Assembly: GCA_937899905.1 (NCBI GenBank)
Contig: CALCCF010000061.1
Location: 1-49,932, forward strand
DNA length: 49,932 bases
Source: an uncultured Phycisphaeraceae bacterium
Lineage (GTDB): Bacteria > Planctomycetota > Phycisphaerae > Phycisphaerales > UBA1924
Reading direction: 5' to 3'
A program made the position numbers and the translations under genes. Of this stretch, positions 27,553-36,056 are shown piece after piece. The notes under the pieces are model-generated. The model was not told where the DNA came from, made no database searches, and worked only from the letters and a program-made list of their open reading frames with translations. The number at the start of each line of letters is the position of its first letter. The first letter of the stretch is position 1.

Positions 27553-28176
27553 CTAGAGCGAGAGCGCCCGCGAGACAAGGTCGGCCGCCTGCGAGTCGTC
27601 CGTCTCGCTCGCTCGGAGGGCGGCGTCGACCTTCCGCTGCGCTTCGGTGGGCTGCTCGCCCAGCGCGATCAGCGCGCGGACGGCGTCATCGGCCTGCGGG
27701 TTCGCCGGCTTGGCCTCCACGCGGACGGCGGACTCCAGTTCCTCAATGGCCAGCCGTTCGCGGAAGGTGGGGCCGAGCTCCTCGCACAGCGTTTTGGCGA
27801 GCTTGGCGCCGATCTCGGGCAGGCGCTTGAGGCCGACCTCGTCGCCGCGGGCGATCATGGCGGCGACTTCCTGCGGCGGTTCGGCGAGCGCGCGTAAGGC
27901 CTTGCGATGGCCCAGCCCACGGATCTGGGTCATGGCCTCGAAGACCGCCTTGTCGGCCGCCGCGGCGAACCCGAAGAGCCTGGGGACGAACGTCGCGCCC
28001 TGGTTGGGGCTCTCAAGGATGTGGACGGTGTGGAGCGTGGCGACCTCACCGACCTTTGGCGGCCGCTGCGACACGTACGGCGGGAGCGAGACCTCGTACG
28101 CCACACCGGCGTTCGTCGCGATCGCGGCCTTGTGATCGCTCAGGTCGAGGATGGTGCCGGTGAGCTGGGCGAGCAT
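27553..28176 (-). CDS. ruvA: Holliday junction branch migration protein RuvA
   Basis: A 207-residue RuvA, which binds four-way junctions and loads the RuvB motor. Domain I is an OB fold starting MLAQLTGTILDLSDHKAAIATNAGVAYEV. Domain II shows helix-hairpin-helix motifs (IRGLGHRKALRAL and LPEIGAKLAKTL). Domain III at the C terminus contains DDAVRALIALGEQPTEAQRKVDAAL. The first motif reads RGLGHRKA rather than the more usual SGIGPKLA. The ATG at 28176 has AAGGGG 4-5 bases upstream. It heads a long minus-strand series, with ruvX two genes later. Confidence 0.93.
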   Translation of the reverse strand: MLAQLTGTILDLSDHKAAIATNAGVAYEVSLPPYVSQRPPKVGEVATLHTVHILESPNQGATFVPRLFGFAAAADKAVFEAMTQIRGLGHRKALRALAEPPQEVAAMIARGDEVGLKRLPEIGAKLAKTLCEELGPTFRERLAIEELESAVRVEAKPANPQADDAVRALIALGEQPTEAQRKVDAALRASETDDSQAADLVSRALSL

Positions 28177-28308
28177 GGGTCCCCTTCCGTGGGTTGGATC
28201 ACGAAGCTGGGAGAGGGTATCCGTCAGAGCACGAACGGTGTTCGCAGTTGACTCGCAGGATCGGTCAGACCCTCGAACCCCGGATCCGTCCTGGAGGTTA
28301 AGGCTCGC

Positions 28309-28314
28309 TATGCT
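28309..28314 (+). promoter_or_regulatory. Candidate -10 element of the small membrane protein gene (leaderless type)
   Basis: TATGCT, 5 bases before the ATG at 28320. The GGAGG at 28293-28297 is too far upstream to serve as a ribosome site. Confidence 0.45.
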
Positions 28315-28319
28315 CTTAC

Positions 28320-28865
28320 ATGCGAATGGGTTCACAAGACGGCGGTGCGACGAGGAGTAGCGGAGCCCTCAAGCTCGCGCTTGCTCTCGGCGTCGGTATC
28401 GGCTGTGTGCTCCTCTTCTTTGCGCATGCCATTCCGCAGCTTTCGTGGGCACCGTCTTGGTTTCCAGTCGCGCTCCGTGCCGTTGGGCTGCTCGTAGGTG
28501 CTGCATCGCTTGGGGCGCTGCTTTGGCATTGTCGCCCTCCAGACGCCATCACTCCGCAGCGCAGGGTTTCCGGGCTGGAATCTCAAGAGACTCAAGCTGC
28601 TGCGGACGAGGAGCCAGTCGCCCCCCCGAGAAAGAAAGCACGCAGGCAGGCGAGATGGCGAGCGTTCGCCAAGTGGATGGCGATCTTGATCGTGTATCTA
28701 TTCGTCGCGAACTCGGTTGTGTTCGGAGCGGTTGGGATCTTCGGTGGATCGAGCTTGAACAGAATGCTGTCGCTGTATTACACCATTGTGTTGCTCGGTC
28801 CGGCGATCATCGTGATTGTCGGTGCCGTCGCGGTAGCGCGCGCAGGGCTGCCTGGTCGAGTTTAA
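28320..28865 (+). CDS. Small hypothetical membrane protein (181 residues)
   Basis: Four likely transmembrane segments: near residues 17-38 ([22 protein letters not shown]), 47-68 ([22 protein letters not shown]), 117-140 ([23 protein letters not shown]) and 150-175 ([24 protein letters not shown]). A cytoplasmic-looking loop between helices 2 and 3 ends in the basic cluster [12 protein letters not shown]. No family is recognised. The gene is divergent from ruvA and convergent with hutU; its TAA overlaps the hutU TAA by two bases. GC content appears lower than in hutU. Function unknown; the conserved-looking topology and promoter support a real gene. Confidence 0.65.
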   Translation: MRMGSQDGGATRSSGALKLALALGVGIGCVLLFFAHAIPQLSWAPSWFPVALRAVGLLVGAASLGALLWHCRPPDAITPQRRVSGLESQETQAAADEEPVAPPRKKARRQARWRAFAKWMAILIVYLFVANSVVFGAVGIFGGSSLNRMLSLYYTIVLLGPAIIVIVGAVAVARAGLPGRV

Positions 28866-30601
28866 GATGAGTGGCGCTGCTCCTCGGCCATCGGGATATC
28901 GACTCCGAGGTTTGTAGCACACTGCTTCGCCTCGTCATATCCCGCGTCCGCGTGCCGGAAGACGCCCATCATCGGGTCGTTGGCGAGCACGCGTTCGAGT
29001 CGCTTGGCCGCCTCGGGTGTGCCGTCGGCGACGATGACCTGGCCGGCGTGCTGGCTGAAGCCGATGCCCACGCCGCCGCCGTGGTGGAAGCTCGTCCAGC
29101 TCGCGCCGCTGGCGACGTTGACGGCGAAGTTCAGCAGCGACCAGTCGCTCACGGCGTCGGTGCCGTCTTTCATGGCCTCGGTCTCACGGTTCGGGCTGGT
29201 GACGCTGCCGCAGTCGAGGTGGTCTCGCCCGATGACGATTGGGGCGGCGACCTTGCCCGTGCGCACGAGCTCGTTGAACATCAGGCCGGCCTTATCACGC
29301 TCGCCCAGCCCGAGCCAGCAGATGCGTGACGGCAGGCCCTGGAACCCGAACTTGGGCTCGCAGTTCTTGAAGTCGCCCGCCAGCAGCGCTTCGGGGTTGG
29401 CGTGGCAGCCCAGGATCCAGTCGTGCAGCCGGTCGTTGTACGCGCCCTCGCCTCGCGGGAAGAGCTGCAAGAGCGCGTGGTCGGTGGTGTAGATGTCTGT
29501 TGGGTCGCCCGAGAGTGCGACCCAGCGGAACGGGCCGCGGCCCAGGCAGAACTGCGGGCGGATGAACGCGGGGACGAAGCCGGGGAAGTCGAACGCGTTG
29601 GCGACGCCGGTATCGAGTGCGCGCTGGCGGATGTTGTTGCCGTAGTCGAAGGTGATGGCGCCGCGCTTTTGGAGCTCGAGCATTGCGCGTACGTGGCGGG
29701 CCATGCTCGCGATGCTGAGCTTCTGGTAGGCGTCGGGGTCGTCGATGCGGGCCTGCTTGGCCTGCTCGTGCGTGTACTCCACTGGGCAGTAACCCTCGAG
29801 CGGGTCGTGGGCGCTGGTCTGGTCGGTGAGGGCGTCGACGGTGATGCCGCGTTCGAGGAGTCGCTCGAGCAACTCGGTGGCGTTGCACTCCACGCCGATG
29901 CTTCGGGCCTCGCCGGCTTCCTTGCACTGGAGCGAGCGGTCGATGGCCGCGTCGATGCCTTCGACGATCTCGTCGAGGTACCGGTCGTGCGATCGCTTCT
30001 CGAGTCGTGAAAGGTCCGTGTCCGCGATGAGGCAGACACCCCCGCACAGCGTGACGGCGAGGGGCTGGGCACCGCCCATGCCGCCGCAGCCGCCCGTGAC
30101 GCAGAGCCTGCCCTTCAGCGTGCCGCCGAAGTGGTCGCGGGCGCACTGGGCGAAGGTCTCGTACGTGCCCTGCAAGATGCCCTGGGTGCCGATGTAGATC
30201 CACGAACCCGCGGTCATCTGGCCGAACATCATCAGGCCGGCTCGCTCGAGCTCGTCGAAGTGTTCCTGGGTTGCCCAGTGGGGCACGAGGTTGCTATTGG
30301 CGATCAGCACGCGCGGCGCGTCGACGTGCGTGCGGACGACGCCGACGGGCTTGCCCGACTGCACGAGGAGCGTCTCGTCGGGCTCGAGGCGTTGGAGCGT
30401 CGTGATGATGGCCTCGTAGCTCGGCCAGTTGCGGGCCGCCCTGCCACGACCGCCGTAGACGACCAAGTCTTCGGGCCGCTCGGCGACCTCGGGGTCGAGG
30501 TTGTTCATGAGCATGCGCATGGCGGCCTCAGCCTGCCATGTCTTGCACGAGAGGGTCGAGCCACGCGGGGCGCGGACCGTGGTGGTAGGGCTTGTCGTCA
30601 T
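28862..30601 (-). CDS. hutU: Urocanate hydratase
   Basis: A 579-residue enzyme for the second step of histidine breakdown (urocanate to imidazolonepropionate, with tightly bound NAD+). The sequence matches the family throughout: [67 protein letters not shown], the catalytic-region [19 protein letters not shown], and [19 protein letters not shown]. It starts 6 bases after the hutH stop and is therefore in an operon with it. No Shine-Dalgarno sequence precedes the ATG; AATAAT, which includes the hutH stop codon, lies 5 bases upstream. The later genes hutI and hutG/hutF are not in the window. Confidence 0.97.
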   Translation of the reverse strand: MTTSPTTTVRAPRGSTLSCKTWQAEAAMRMLMNNLDPEVAERPEDLVVYGGRGRAARNWPSYEAIITTLQRLEPDETLLVQSGKPVGVVRTHVDAPRVLIANSNLVPHWATQEHFDELERAGLMMFGQMTAGSWIYIGTQGILQGTYETFAQCARDHFGGTLKGRLCVTGGCGGMGGAQPLAVTLCGGVCLIADTDLSRLEKRSHDRYLDEIVEGIDAAIDRSLQCKEAGEARSIGVECNATELLERLLERGITVDALTDQTSAHDPLEGYCPVEYTHEQAKQARIDDPDAYQKLSIASMARHVRAMLELQKRGAITFDYGNNIRQRALDTGVANAFDFPGFVPAFIRPQFCLGRGPFRWVALSGDPTDIYTTDHALLQLFPRGEGAYNDRLHDWILGCHANPEALLAGDFKNCEPKFGFQGLPSRICWLGLGERDKAGLMFNELVRTGKVAAPIVIGRDHLDCGSVTSPNRETEAMKDGTDAVSDWSLLNFAVNVASGASWTSFHHGGGVGIGFSQHAGQVIVADGTPEAAKRLERVLANDPMMGVFRHADAGYDEAKQCATNLGVDIPMAEEQRHSS

Positions 30602-30607
30602 GGTTGA

Positions 30608-32146
30608 TTATTCGCCGGCGTCAGGGGCGTGTGTGTGGCTGATGCAGTCATCAAATGTGCCAGCCCGAATCAGCTTGGCGACTTCCTCGATGGCCGGGGC
30701 CGGGCTGCGGTCCTCAGAGAACGTGGGCACGACCGCCCGGATGCGGCCGATGGCCTTTTCCACCGTCGGCCCAGTCCTGAGCGGGCGATGGAATTCGATG
30801 CCCTCGGCCGCGCAGATGAGCTCGATGGCGATGACGTTCTCGGTGAGTTCGAGGGCTCGGGCCGCCTTGGCGGCGCTGCGGGGGCCGAAGCTGTTGTAGT
30901 CCTCGATGCCCGCGCTCGTGGGCAGGTTGATGACGCTGGCGGGGCTGGCGAGCTGGGCGATCTCGTTGACGAGCGCGGCCGACGTGTACTGCGCGATCAT
31001 CAGCCCACTGTGCAGGCCGGGGCCGTGAGACAAGTACGGGAGCAGGTGCGTCTCGGGGTCGCTCGCGGCCAGGATTGCGAACACGCGACGCTCGCTGATG
31101 CCCGCCAGGTGGGCGATGCCGATGGCGAGCGCGTCGAGCGGGACAGCGATCGGCATGCCGTGGAAGTTTCCGGCACTGACGACGTCGAGCGAATCGCCGC
31201 TGGGGAACAGCAGGGGATTGTCCGTGACGGCCCCGAGCTCGCGCTCGACGGCCTCGCGGGCGTTGCCGACGAGCTCGGCGACTGATCCCAGCACGTACGG
31301 CGAGCAGCGGAAGGAATAGGGGTCCTGCACCCGTGGATCGTCGGTCTTGTGGCTTGGGAGGATCTCGCTACCGTCGAGAAGCGCGCGCAAGTGTGCGGCG
31401 GCGGCGAAGCCCTCTTTCGTGTTGCGCAGGTTGTGCACGCGAGCATCGAGATAGGAGTCGCTCGCGCGGAAGGCGTCGATCGACATGGCGTTGGCAACGA
31501 GCGCGGCGTTCCAGATCTTGGTGTAGTCGGCCAGGATCAGAGTCGCCCAGCCCGCCATCAGGTGCGTGCCGTTGATGAGCGCGAGGCCTTCCTTCGCCTC
31601 AAGGGTGATGGGCTTAAGGCCAGCGCTCTCGAGGCTGCGACCGTCGAGCGTTGGGCCCTCACCCATCAACGCGAGCACGACGTGGGCCAGCGGTGCCAGG
31701 TCGCCTGATGCCCCGACGGACCCGAGCGAAGGCACGCGTGGCGTCACGCCGGCGTTCAGCCAGGCGAGGATGGTCTTCGCGACCAGCGGGCGCACGCCCG
31801 AGTGCCCGCGACACAATGAGGCAGCGAGCAAGAGCATCATGGCGCGGACGATGTCGGCCGAGAGCGGCTCGCCGACGCCGGCGGCGTGGCTGCGGATGAG
31901 GTTGGCCTGGAGCTCTCGCTGCTTGTCGGCATCGATTCGCGTGCGGGCCAGGGAGCCGAAGCCGGTGTTGATGCCGTAGTAGGCGTTCCCGTCCGTCGTG
32001 AGGGTGTCCAGCTTGGTTCGCATGGAACGAAGGCGATCAACGACGGTCGGGTCGACCGAGACCGGTCGGTTCTCGCGGGCGACGGCGACCACCTGATCGA
32101 TGGTGAGTGGTGAGCCGTCCAGGATGAGGGCGTCTGAATGGGCCAT
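30608..32146 (-). CDS. hutH: Histidine ammonia-lyase
   Basis: A 512-residue enzyme that removes ammonia from histidine to give urocanate. The self-forming MIO electrophile comes from Ala146-Ser147-Gly148 in SVGASGDLAPLAHV. YGINTGFGSL (57-66) and the C-terminal SAGIEDYNSFGPRSA region are also typical. The ATG at 32146 agrees with the family N terminus; the 15-residue upstream extension is unlikely. No Shine-Dalgarno site is seen. TTGCAG and CGATAG at 17-base spacing upstream are a poor promoter match. It shares a 99-base divergent gap with the DUF2339 gene, and a 12-base perfect palindrome in that gap could be an operator for either. Confidence 0.97.
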   Translation of the reverse strand: MAHSDALILDGSPLTIDQVVAVARENRPVSVDPTVVDRLRSMRTKLDTLTTDGNAYYGINTGFGSLARTRIDADKQRELQANLIRSHAAGVGEPLSADIVRAMMLLLAASLCRGHSGVRPLVAKTILAWLNAGVTPRVPSLGSVGASGDLAPLAHVVLALMGEGPTLDGRSLESAGLKPITLEAKEGLALINGTHLMAGWATLILADYTKIWNAALVANAMSIDAFRASDSYLDARVHNLRNTKEGFAAAAHLRALLDGSEILPSHKTDDPRVQDPYSFRCSPYVLGSVAELVGNAREAVERELGAVTDNPLLFPSGDSLDVVSAGNFHGMPIAVPLDALAIGIAHLAGISERRVFAILAASDPETHLLPYLSHGPGLHSGLMIAQYTSAALVNEIAQLASPASVINLPTSAGIEDYNSFGPRSAAKAARALELTENVIAIELICAAEGIEFHRPLRTGPTVEKAIGRIRAVVPTFSEDRSPAPAIEEVAKLIRAGTFDDCISHTHAPDAGE

Positions 32147-32209
32147 AGGGGCGATTCTTGGCCTATCGGACGCCGATCCCTGGGTCTGCAACAGAAATCT
32201 GCTACTCGG

Positions 32210-32238
32210 TGGACTCGGGGTATTGGCTAGTGTACACT
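32210..32238 (+). promoter_or_regulatory. Promoter of the DUF2339 gene (leaderless type)
   Basis: TGGACT (32210-32215), 17 bases, then TACACT (32233-32238), 7 bases before the ATG at 32246. Both hexamers match 4 of 6 with ideal spacing. The transcript should begin at or next to the ATG, which has no Shine-Dalgarno sequence. Confidence 0.6.
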
Positions 32239-32239
32239 A
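32228..32239. promoter_or_regulatory. 12-base perfect palindrome overlapping the -10 (possible operator)
   Basis: TAGTGTACACTA is a perfect 12-base inverted repeat covering the -10 hexamer of the DUF2339 gene. A dimeric repressor bound here would block that promoter. It is about 82 bases upstream of the hutH start and might also affect hutHU. Confidence 0.45.
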
Positions 32240-32245
32240 ACTGTC

Positions 32246-35119
32246 ATGGGGGAGCACCACGGCGATAGCTCACGGGCGGAACTTCAGGCGCTGCGCGCCG
32301 AAATGCGGTCGCTCGCGGCCCGTCTCGAAGCGCTCGAGCGGAAGCTGGATCACCAGCCCGCAGAGGATGTCGGCCAGCAGCCCGCTGAGGTGGGAGGCTC
32401 TTTCAACGTCGATGGTAATTTTGAGGCCGAAGTCCGGACCGAACTTGAGGAGGAGGGCGGAGGCCTAGAAGAGCAAGCGGCTGAACAGGGGGCGGTTTCG
32501 GAATCGGAGCCGGAAATTGCGCAGAAGCCGCGGTCGATGTACGAGGAACTGATCGCGCGGCGAGAGCGGGCGTACGGGCGCGAGCGCCCCGCTCCGCCCA
32601 TCGTGCCGCCGCTTGCACGTCCCCCTTCGCCTGCTGGCTTCGAGGACGATCCACGGCCGAAGCGCACGCTCTCTGATCTCGAATGGCTGGTGGGCGCGAA
32701 GGGCATCGTCCTTGTTGGCGTGCTGATCTTGGTCATTGCCGCGGGCCTATTCCTGAAGGAAGCCTGGGACCGCGGATGGGTCGACCAGGTCCCAGGTTGG
32801 CTGCGGTGCTCGATCGGCGGCCTCTTCGGCCTCGCGTTGGTTGCGGTTGGCGAGGTGGTGCGTCGGAAGATCAACCCGCTTGCGTCTTCGGGCGTGATCG
32901 CAGCCGGACTCGCGATCGTGTTTGGTTCGATCCTCGCGGCGTCGAGGTTGTACGAGTTGCTGCCATTGCCGGCGGCGTTTGCGTTATTGGCGATGACCTC
33001 GCTCGCGGGTGTCTTGATGGGCGCGTTGTCGTCGCGGGTGCTGCTCTCGTCGCTCTCGCTCGGCGGCGCGTTCGTGGTCCCGCTGGTGCTGCGTTCGGAC
33101 ACGCCGTCGTTCGTCATCATGCCGGCGTACCTGATCTCATTGCTGGGCATGGGCCTAGCGCTCGCGGGCTGGAAGGGGCACGAGTTCGCGATCATCCGCC
33201 GCATCGCGTGGTGGGGCACGGCGGTTCTGGGCACGATGTGGAGCCTGACGGTTCTGGATCGCAGCGCCGCGTCCCCAGCGGTGTTCGCGGGTGTTGTGTG
33301 GGCCATGACGATCGCCGAGTTGGTTGTGTCCTCGCGGTTCTTCGCACGCCTGCGTCCCAGTATTGACTGGCCGGCCCGATGCACGATCGGCTTCATCCAG
33401 GACCACGGCGGCGATCCGATCACGCTCGACCTCAACGAGATGGTCTCTCCCGTGGCTCGTTGGATCAACTCCAGCTTCGGTGTGACGGCCTGGGCGGCGG
33501 TACTCGCGGGGTTCGCGATCCATCGCCATGCGCCGGGATTGGCGTGGCTCTCACCGGCGTCACTCGCAGCGGCCTCGTTGGCGCTGGCATTCTGGCTCTC
33601 GCCCAACCGTCCGAAGCTGTGGGCGCGGGAGGGGTCCGCTCGATCGGTACTCGCGACCGCCATGACGGTCAACGCTGCTGGACTGCTCGCAGCAACGATC
33701 ACCACCGCGCTAGGAGGGCCGGCCGAGGTGGTCGCGTGGTCGATCGTCGGATTGGCCGCGGTCGTCTTCGGCTGGTCGATGCGATTCCACGCGTCGGCCG
33801 TGCTCGGACTTGCCTTCATCGGGGTAGCCGTCGGTCGGCTGTTTACGTATGACATCGGTCAGGCGCTGCTGGCGTGGGAAGACGGCAGCCTTGCGACAGT
33901 GTCGCTCCTGGGCCTGCATTTCTCGACCTGGTCGGCGCAGGTCGCGCTCGTGGCGGCCACTGTCGCGGTGTCGGCGGTGCTGCTACGGGCGTCGCCGTAT
34001 CGCGTCCCCGTCGCAATGGTTGCGATCGCGGCGTTTGGTGCTTCCGTGCTCGGCCCGGGAAGCCACGCGTTGTCGCTCGGGGCGATCTGGACGGCGTACG
34101 GCGCGGCACTCGCGTGCTTGGGCGCACGGGTTCGGCGATTCGATGTCCGGGTTGCCTCTCTTGTATCTCTGATTGGCGGCACCGTTTTGGCTGGCCTCTA
34201 CGCGCTCTCGCAGCTGGCCGATGCGCCGCCCCCGCGCGTCACACAGTTGTTCATCGACTGGAACAACGCCTCGTGGGCCCTGTCGATCGCGGCGCTGTCG
34301 TGGTTGGTGTGGACGGTCCGCCGCGGGCAAAAGCCGGTGTGGCGAGCCGTGGGTGTCGTAGTCGCATTCGGCTCGGTTGTGCTCGCGATCGAAGGCGATG
34401 GTGTGCCCCTGGCAACAAGCCTGATCGCATGGACCGTGATGGTTGGATTCGTGCTTGGGCTGTCTGCTTTGAGCGATCGGCCGGCCAAGCGGTCAGGTCT
34501 AGGGCCGTTGCATCGATGGATGCTTCCGCAGATCGCGGTGGGATTGGCTGTGCTGCTGGCCGTGGTCTGGCTGGGTGAGCGTGCGTGGACCGATTGGGGC
34601 GAGATCGAGGCCGTGGCATGGGCGCACCGCGCGATGGTCTCTGCGGTACTCATCATCGCGGCACTCGTATTTGGTGGGTGGCAAGTCGGTCGGGCGCGAA
34701 GGGTGCCACTGCTGGCGTGGGATCAGGCCGACTCACACCGGGTGATGCGGATCGTGTCATGGAGTGGCGCGGGCGTTATGGCGTTCGCTGCGAGTTCCTC
34801 AGAGGTTTTCCGCGTGGTCGAGTGGATTGGTGCCGGTGGCGACGCGGCGCCCGACGCGGCATTGTCTGTCTGGTGGAGCCTGTTCGCCGTTGCGACGATC
34901 GCGGTTGGCATGCGGTGGAAGCTGCCCGCGCTCCGATGGACCGGACTCGCGCTACTCGCGGCCACGAGCGCGAAGGTCATCGCCATCGACATGGCGGCGC
35001 TCGATGGCCTGACGCGAATCGCCGGCTCGACCGTGGTTGGGCTGATCCTGCTCGCCGCGGGTGCGGGATACGCGTGGGTGATGGGCAAGGCTCGCGAGTC
35101 CGTTAACGCGGAGCCGTAG
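32246..35119 (+). CDS. DUF2339-type large polytopic membrane protein
   Basis: A 957-residue protein. Residues 10-32 form a short coiled coil (ELQALRAEMRSLAARLEALERKL). An acidic and proline-rich linker runs to about residue 145. From there on the chain is almost entirely transmembrane helices (20 or more), beginning with AKGIVLVGVLILVIAAGLFLKEAWDRGWV and WLRCSIGGLFGLALVAVGEVVRRK, the opening that marks DUF2339. The last helices include LRWTGLALLAATSAKVIAIDMAAL, another family hallmark. Proteins of this family are inner-membrane and mostly uncharacterised. The gene appears monocistronic: a leaderless-type promoter precedes it and a hairpin lies 14-48 bases after the stop. Confidence 0.85.
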   Translation: MGEHHGDSSRAELQALRAEMRSLAARLEALERKLDHQPAEDVGQQPAEVGGSFNVDGNFEAEVRTELEEEGGGLEEQAAEQGAVSESEPEIAQKPRSMYEELIARRERAYGRERPAPPIVPPLARPPSPAGFEDDPRPKRTLSDLEWLVGAKGIVLVGVLILVIAAGLFLKEAWDRGWVDQVPGWLRCSIGGLFGLALVAVGEVVRRKINPLASSGVIAAGLAIVFGSILAASRLYELLPLPAAFALLAMTSLAGVLMGALSSRVLLSSLSLGGAFVVPLVLRSDTPSFVIMPAYLISLLGMGLALAGWKGHEFAIIRRIAWWGTAVLGTMWSLTVLDRSAASPAVFAGVVWAMTIAELVVSSRFFARLRPSIDWPARCTIGFIQDHGGDPITLDLNEMVSPVARWINSSFGVTAWAAVLAGFAIHRHAPGLAWLSPASLAAASLALAFWLSPNRPKLWAREGSARSVLATAMTVNAAGLLAATITTALGGPAEVVAWSIVGLAAVVFGWSMRFHASAVLGLAFIGVAVGRLFTYDIGQALLAWEDGSLATVSLLGLHFSTWSAQVALVAATVAVSAVLLRASPYRVPVAMVAIAAFGASVLGPGSHALSLGAIWTAYGAALACLGARVRRFDVRVASLVSLIGGTVLAGLYALSQLADAPPPRVTQLFIDWNNASWALSIAALSWLVWTVRRGQKPVWRAVGVVVAFGSVVLAIEGDGVPLATSLIAWTVMVGFVLGLSALSDRPAKRSGLGPLHRWMLPQIAVGLAVLLAVVWLGERAWTDWGEIEAVAWAHRAMVSAVLIIAALVFGGWQVGRARRVPLLAWDQADSHRVMRIVSWSGAGVMAFAASSSEVFRVVEWIGAGGDAAPDAALSVWWSLFAVATIAVGMRWKLPALRWTGLALLAATSAKVIAIDMAALDGLTRIAGSTVVGLILLAAGAGYAWVMGKARESVNAEP

Positions 35120-35132
35120 CAGCGGGATCTCC

Positions 35133-35167
35133 CTTTCGGGTTTGGGGCCTTCGGAACTCCCCGAAAG
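35133..35167 (+). terminator. Hairpin after the DUF2339 gene
   Basis: CTTTCGGG (35133-35140) pairs perfectly with CCCGAAAG (35160-35167); an alternative inner GGGG/CCCC pairing competes. It lies 14 bases after the DUF2339 stop. No T-tract follows, so terminator function is tentative. Confidence 0.4.
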
Positions 35168-35231
35168 ACGCCGCTCATCGCTCCGACTAACTCTGTGACT
35201 CGCACTCGAACCCCTCATCCACGAGGTCAAT

Positions 35232-36056
35232 ATGCCAGCCGAGCACGATCCACAAGCGCCCTCTCGATCGACGCGAGACGTCATCCACCTCTTCGGCGGC
35301 GGCATCTTTGTGCTGATCATCGTCGGCGTGGTAGCCGCGGCGTTCCTGACCAAGGGGCGGGTGACCGCGGTCGACACCGAGATCCGTCCGGATGTCGTGC
35401 TTGCGGCCCAAGATGCGGGGATCGATCTGACCGGGGGCTTACCCAGCGGTATCGCGACGCGCTTGCTGGCGGCGGCGGAGTCGCCTCTGGCGGTGGACAT
35501 CAGTGCTGTCGAGTGGCGAGGCGAGCGGTTCCTCGATCGCGAGACGAGCGCTCCAATCACCGGCTACGTGGTGACGCGAGATCTCGATGATCACATCCGT
35601 ACGGTGTGCACCGTGGTCGAGGGCGAGCTCAACGGTTCCACCGTGGACTTCTATCGGCCGCGAGTTGATGGTGATGGCAGCCAGAACGTCGAGCGCGTGC
35701 GCCGGTACGTTTCCGGTGGCCTGGCCGGGCAGATCATCGAGTACTACCCGAGCGGGCGGATGCGTCTGCGTGCCGTCGCCGGCCCGCCAGACCAGAGCGG
35801 TGGTACGAGTGTGACGCAGATCTCGCTGCTCGACAGCGAGAACGTGCGCGAGGGCGAGGGGCAGGCGAGCATCGACCTGGGCAGCGGTCGGCTCCAGTTC
35901 CTCCACCCCGACGGCTCGACGACGATCACCAACGAGCAGATGCGGCCGGACACGGTCACGGGGTTCATGCTGTTCCAGAACAAGAGTTTTGGTCGGCAGG
36001 AGCCAGTGGTGCCAGACAGCCGGAAGCTGTTGGAGCCGACTCCGAGTGAGGGGTGA
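35232..36056 (+). CDS. Membrane-anchored hypothetical protein (274 residues)
   Basis: One transmembrane helix near residues 17-40 (VIHLFGGGIFVLIIVGVVAAAFLT) anchors an extracytoplasmic domain. In that domain ERVRRYVSGGLAGQIIEYYPSGRMRLRA resembles a single MORN-like strand repeat of the sort found in YwqK-type proteins; I do not see enough repeats to call the family. The remainder is mixed alpha/beta without cysteine pairs. GAGG lies about 6 bases before the ATG. Its stop overlaps a GTG that may start the next gene, so the two are probably co-expressed. Function unknown. Confidence 0.7.
   Translation: MPAEHDPQAPSRSTRDVIHLFGGGIFVLIIVGVVAAAFLTKGRVTAVDTEIRPDVVLAAQDAGIDLTGGLPSGIATRLLAAAESPLAVDISAVEWRGERFLDRETSAPITGYVVTRDLDDHIRTVCTVVEGELNGSTVDFYRPRVDGDGSQNVERVRRYVSGGLAGQIIEYYPSGRMRLRAVAGPPDQSGGTSVTQISLLDSENVREGEGQASIDLGSGRLQFLHPDGSTTITNEQMRPDTVTGFMLFQNKSFGRQEPVVPDSRKLLEPTPSEG

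Noticed and set aside
28177-28319. TTGACT in the ruvA divergent gap as a -35 for the 181-residue gene
   Set aside because: No -10 at 16-18 bases downstream; the TATCGT-like element next to the ATG (TATGCT) is more than 50 bases away.
32350-33855. 501-residue minus-strand open frame
   Set aside because: Shadow of the DUF2339 gene; Ser/Thr/Ala/Pro-rich composition is what the complement of hydrophobic codons yields.
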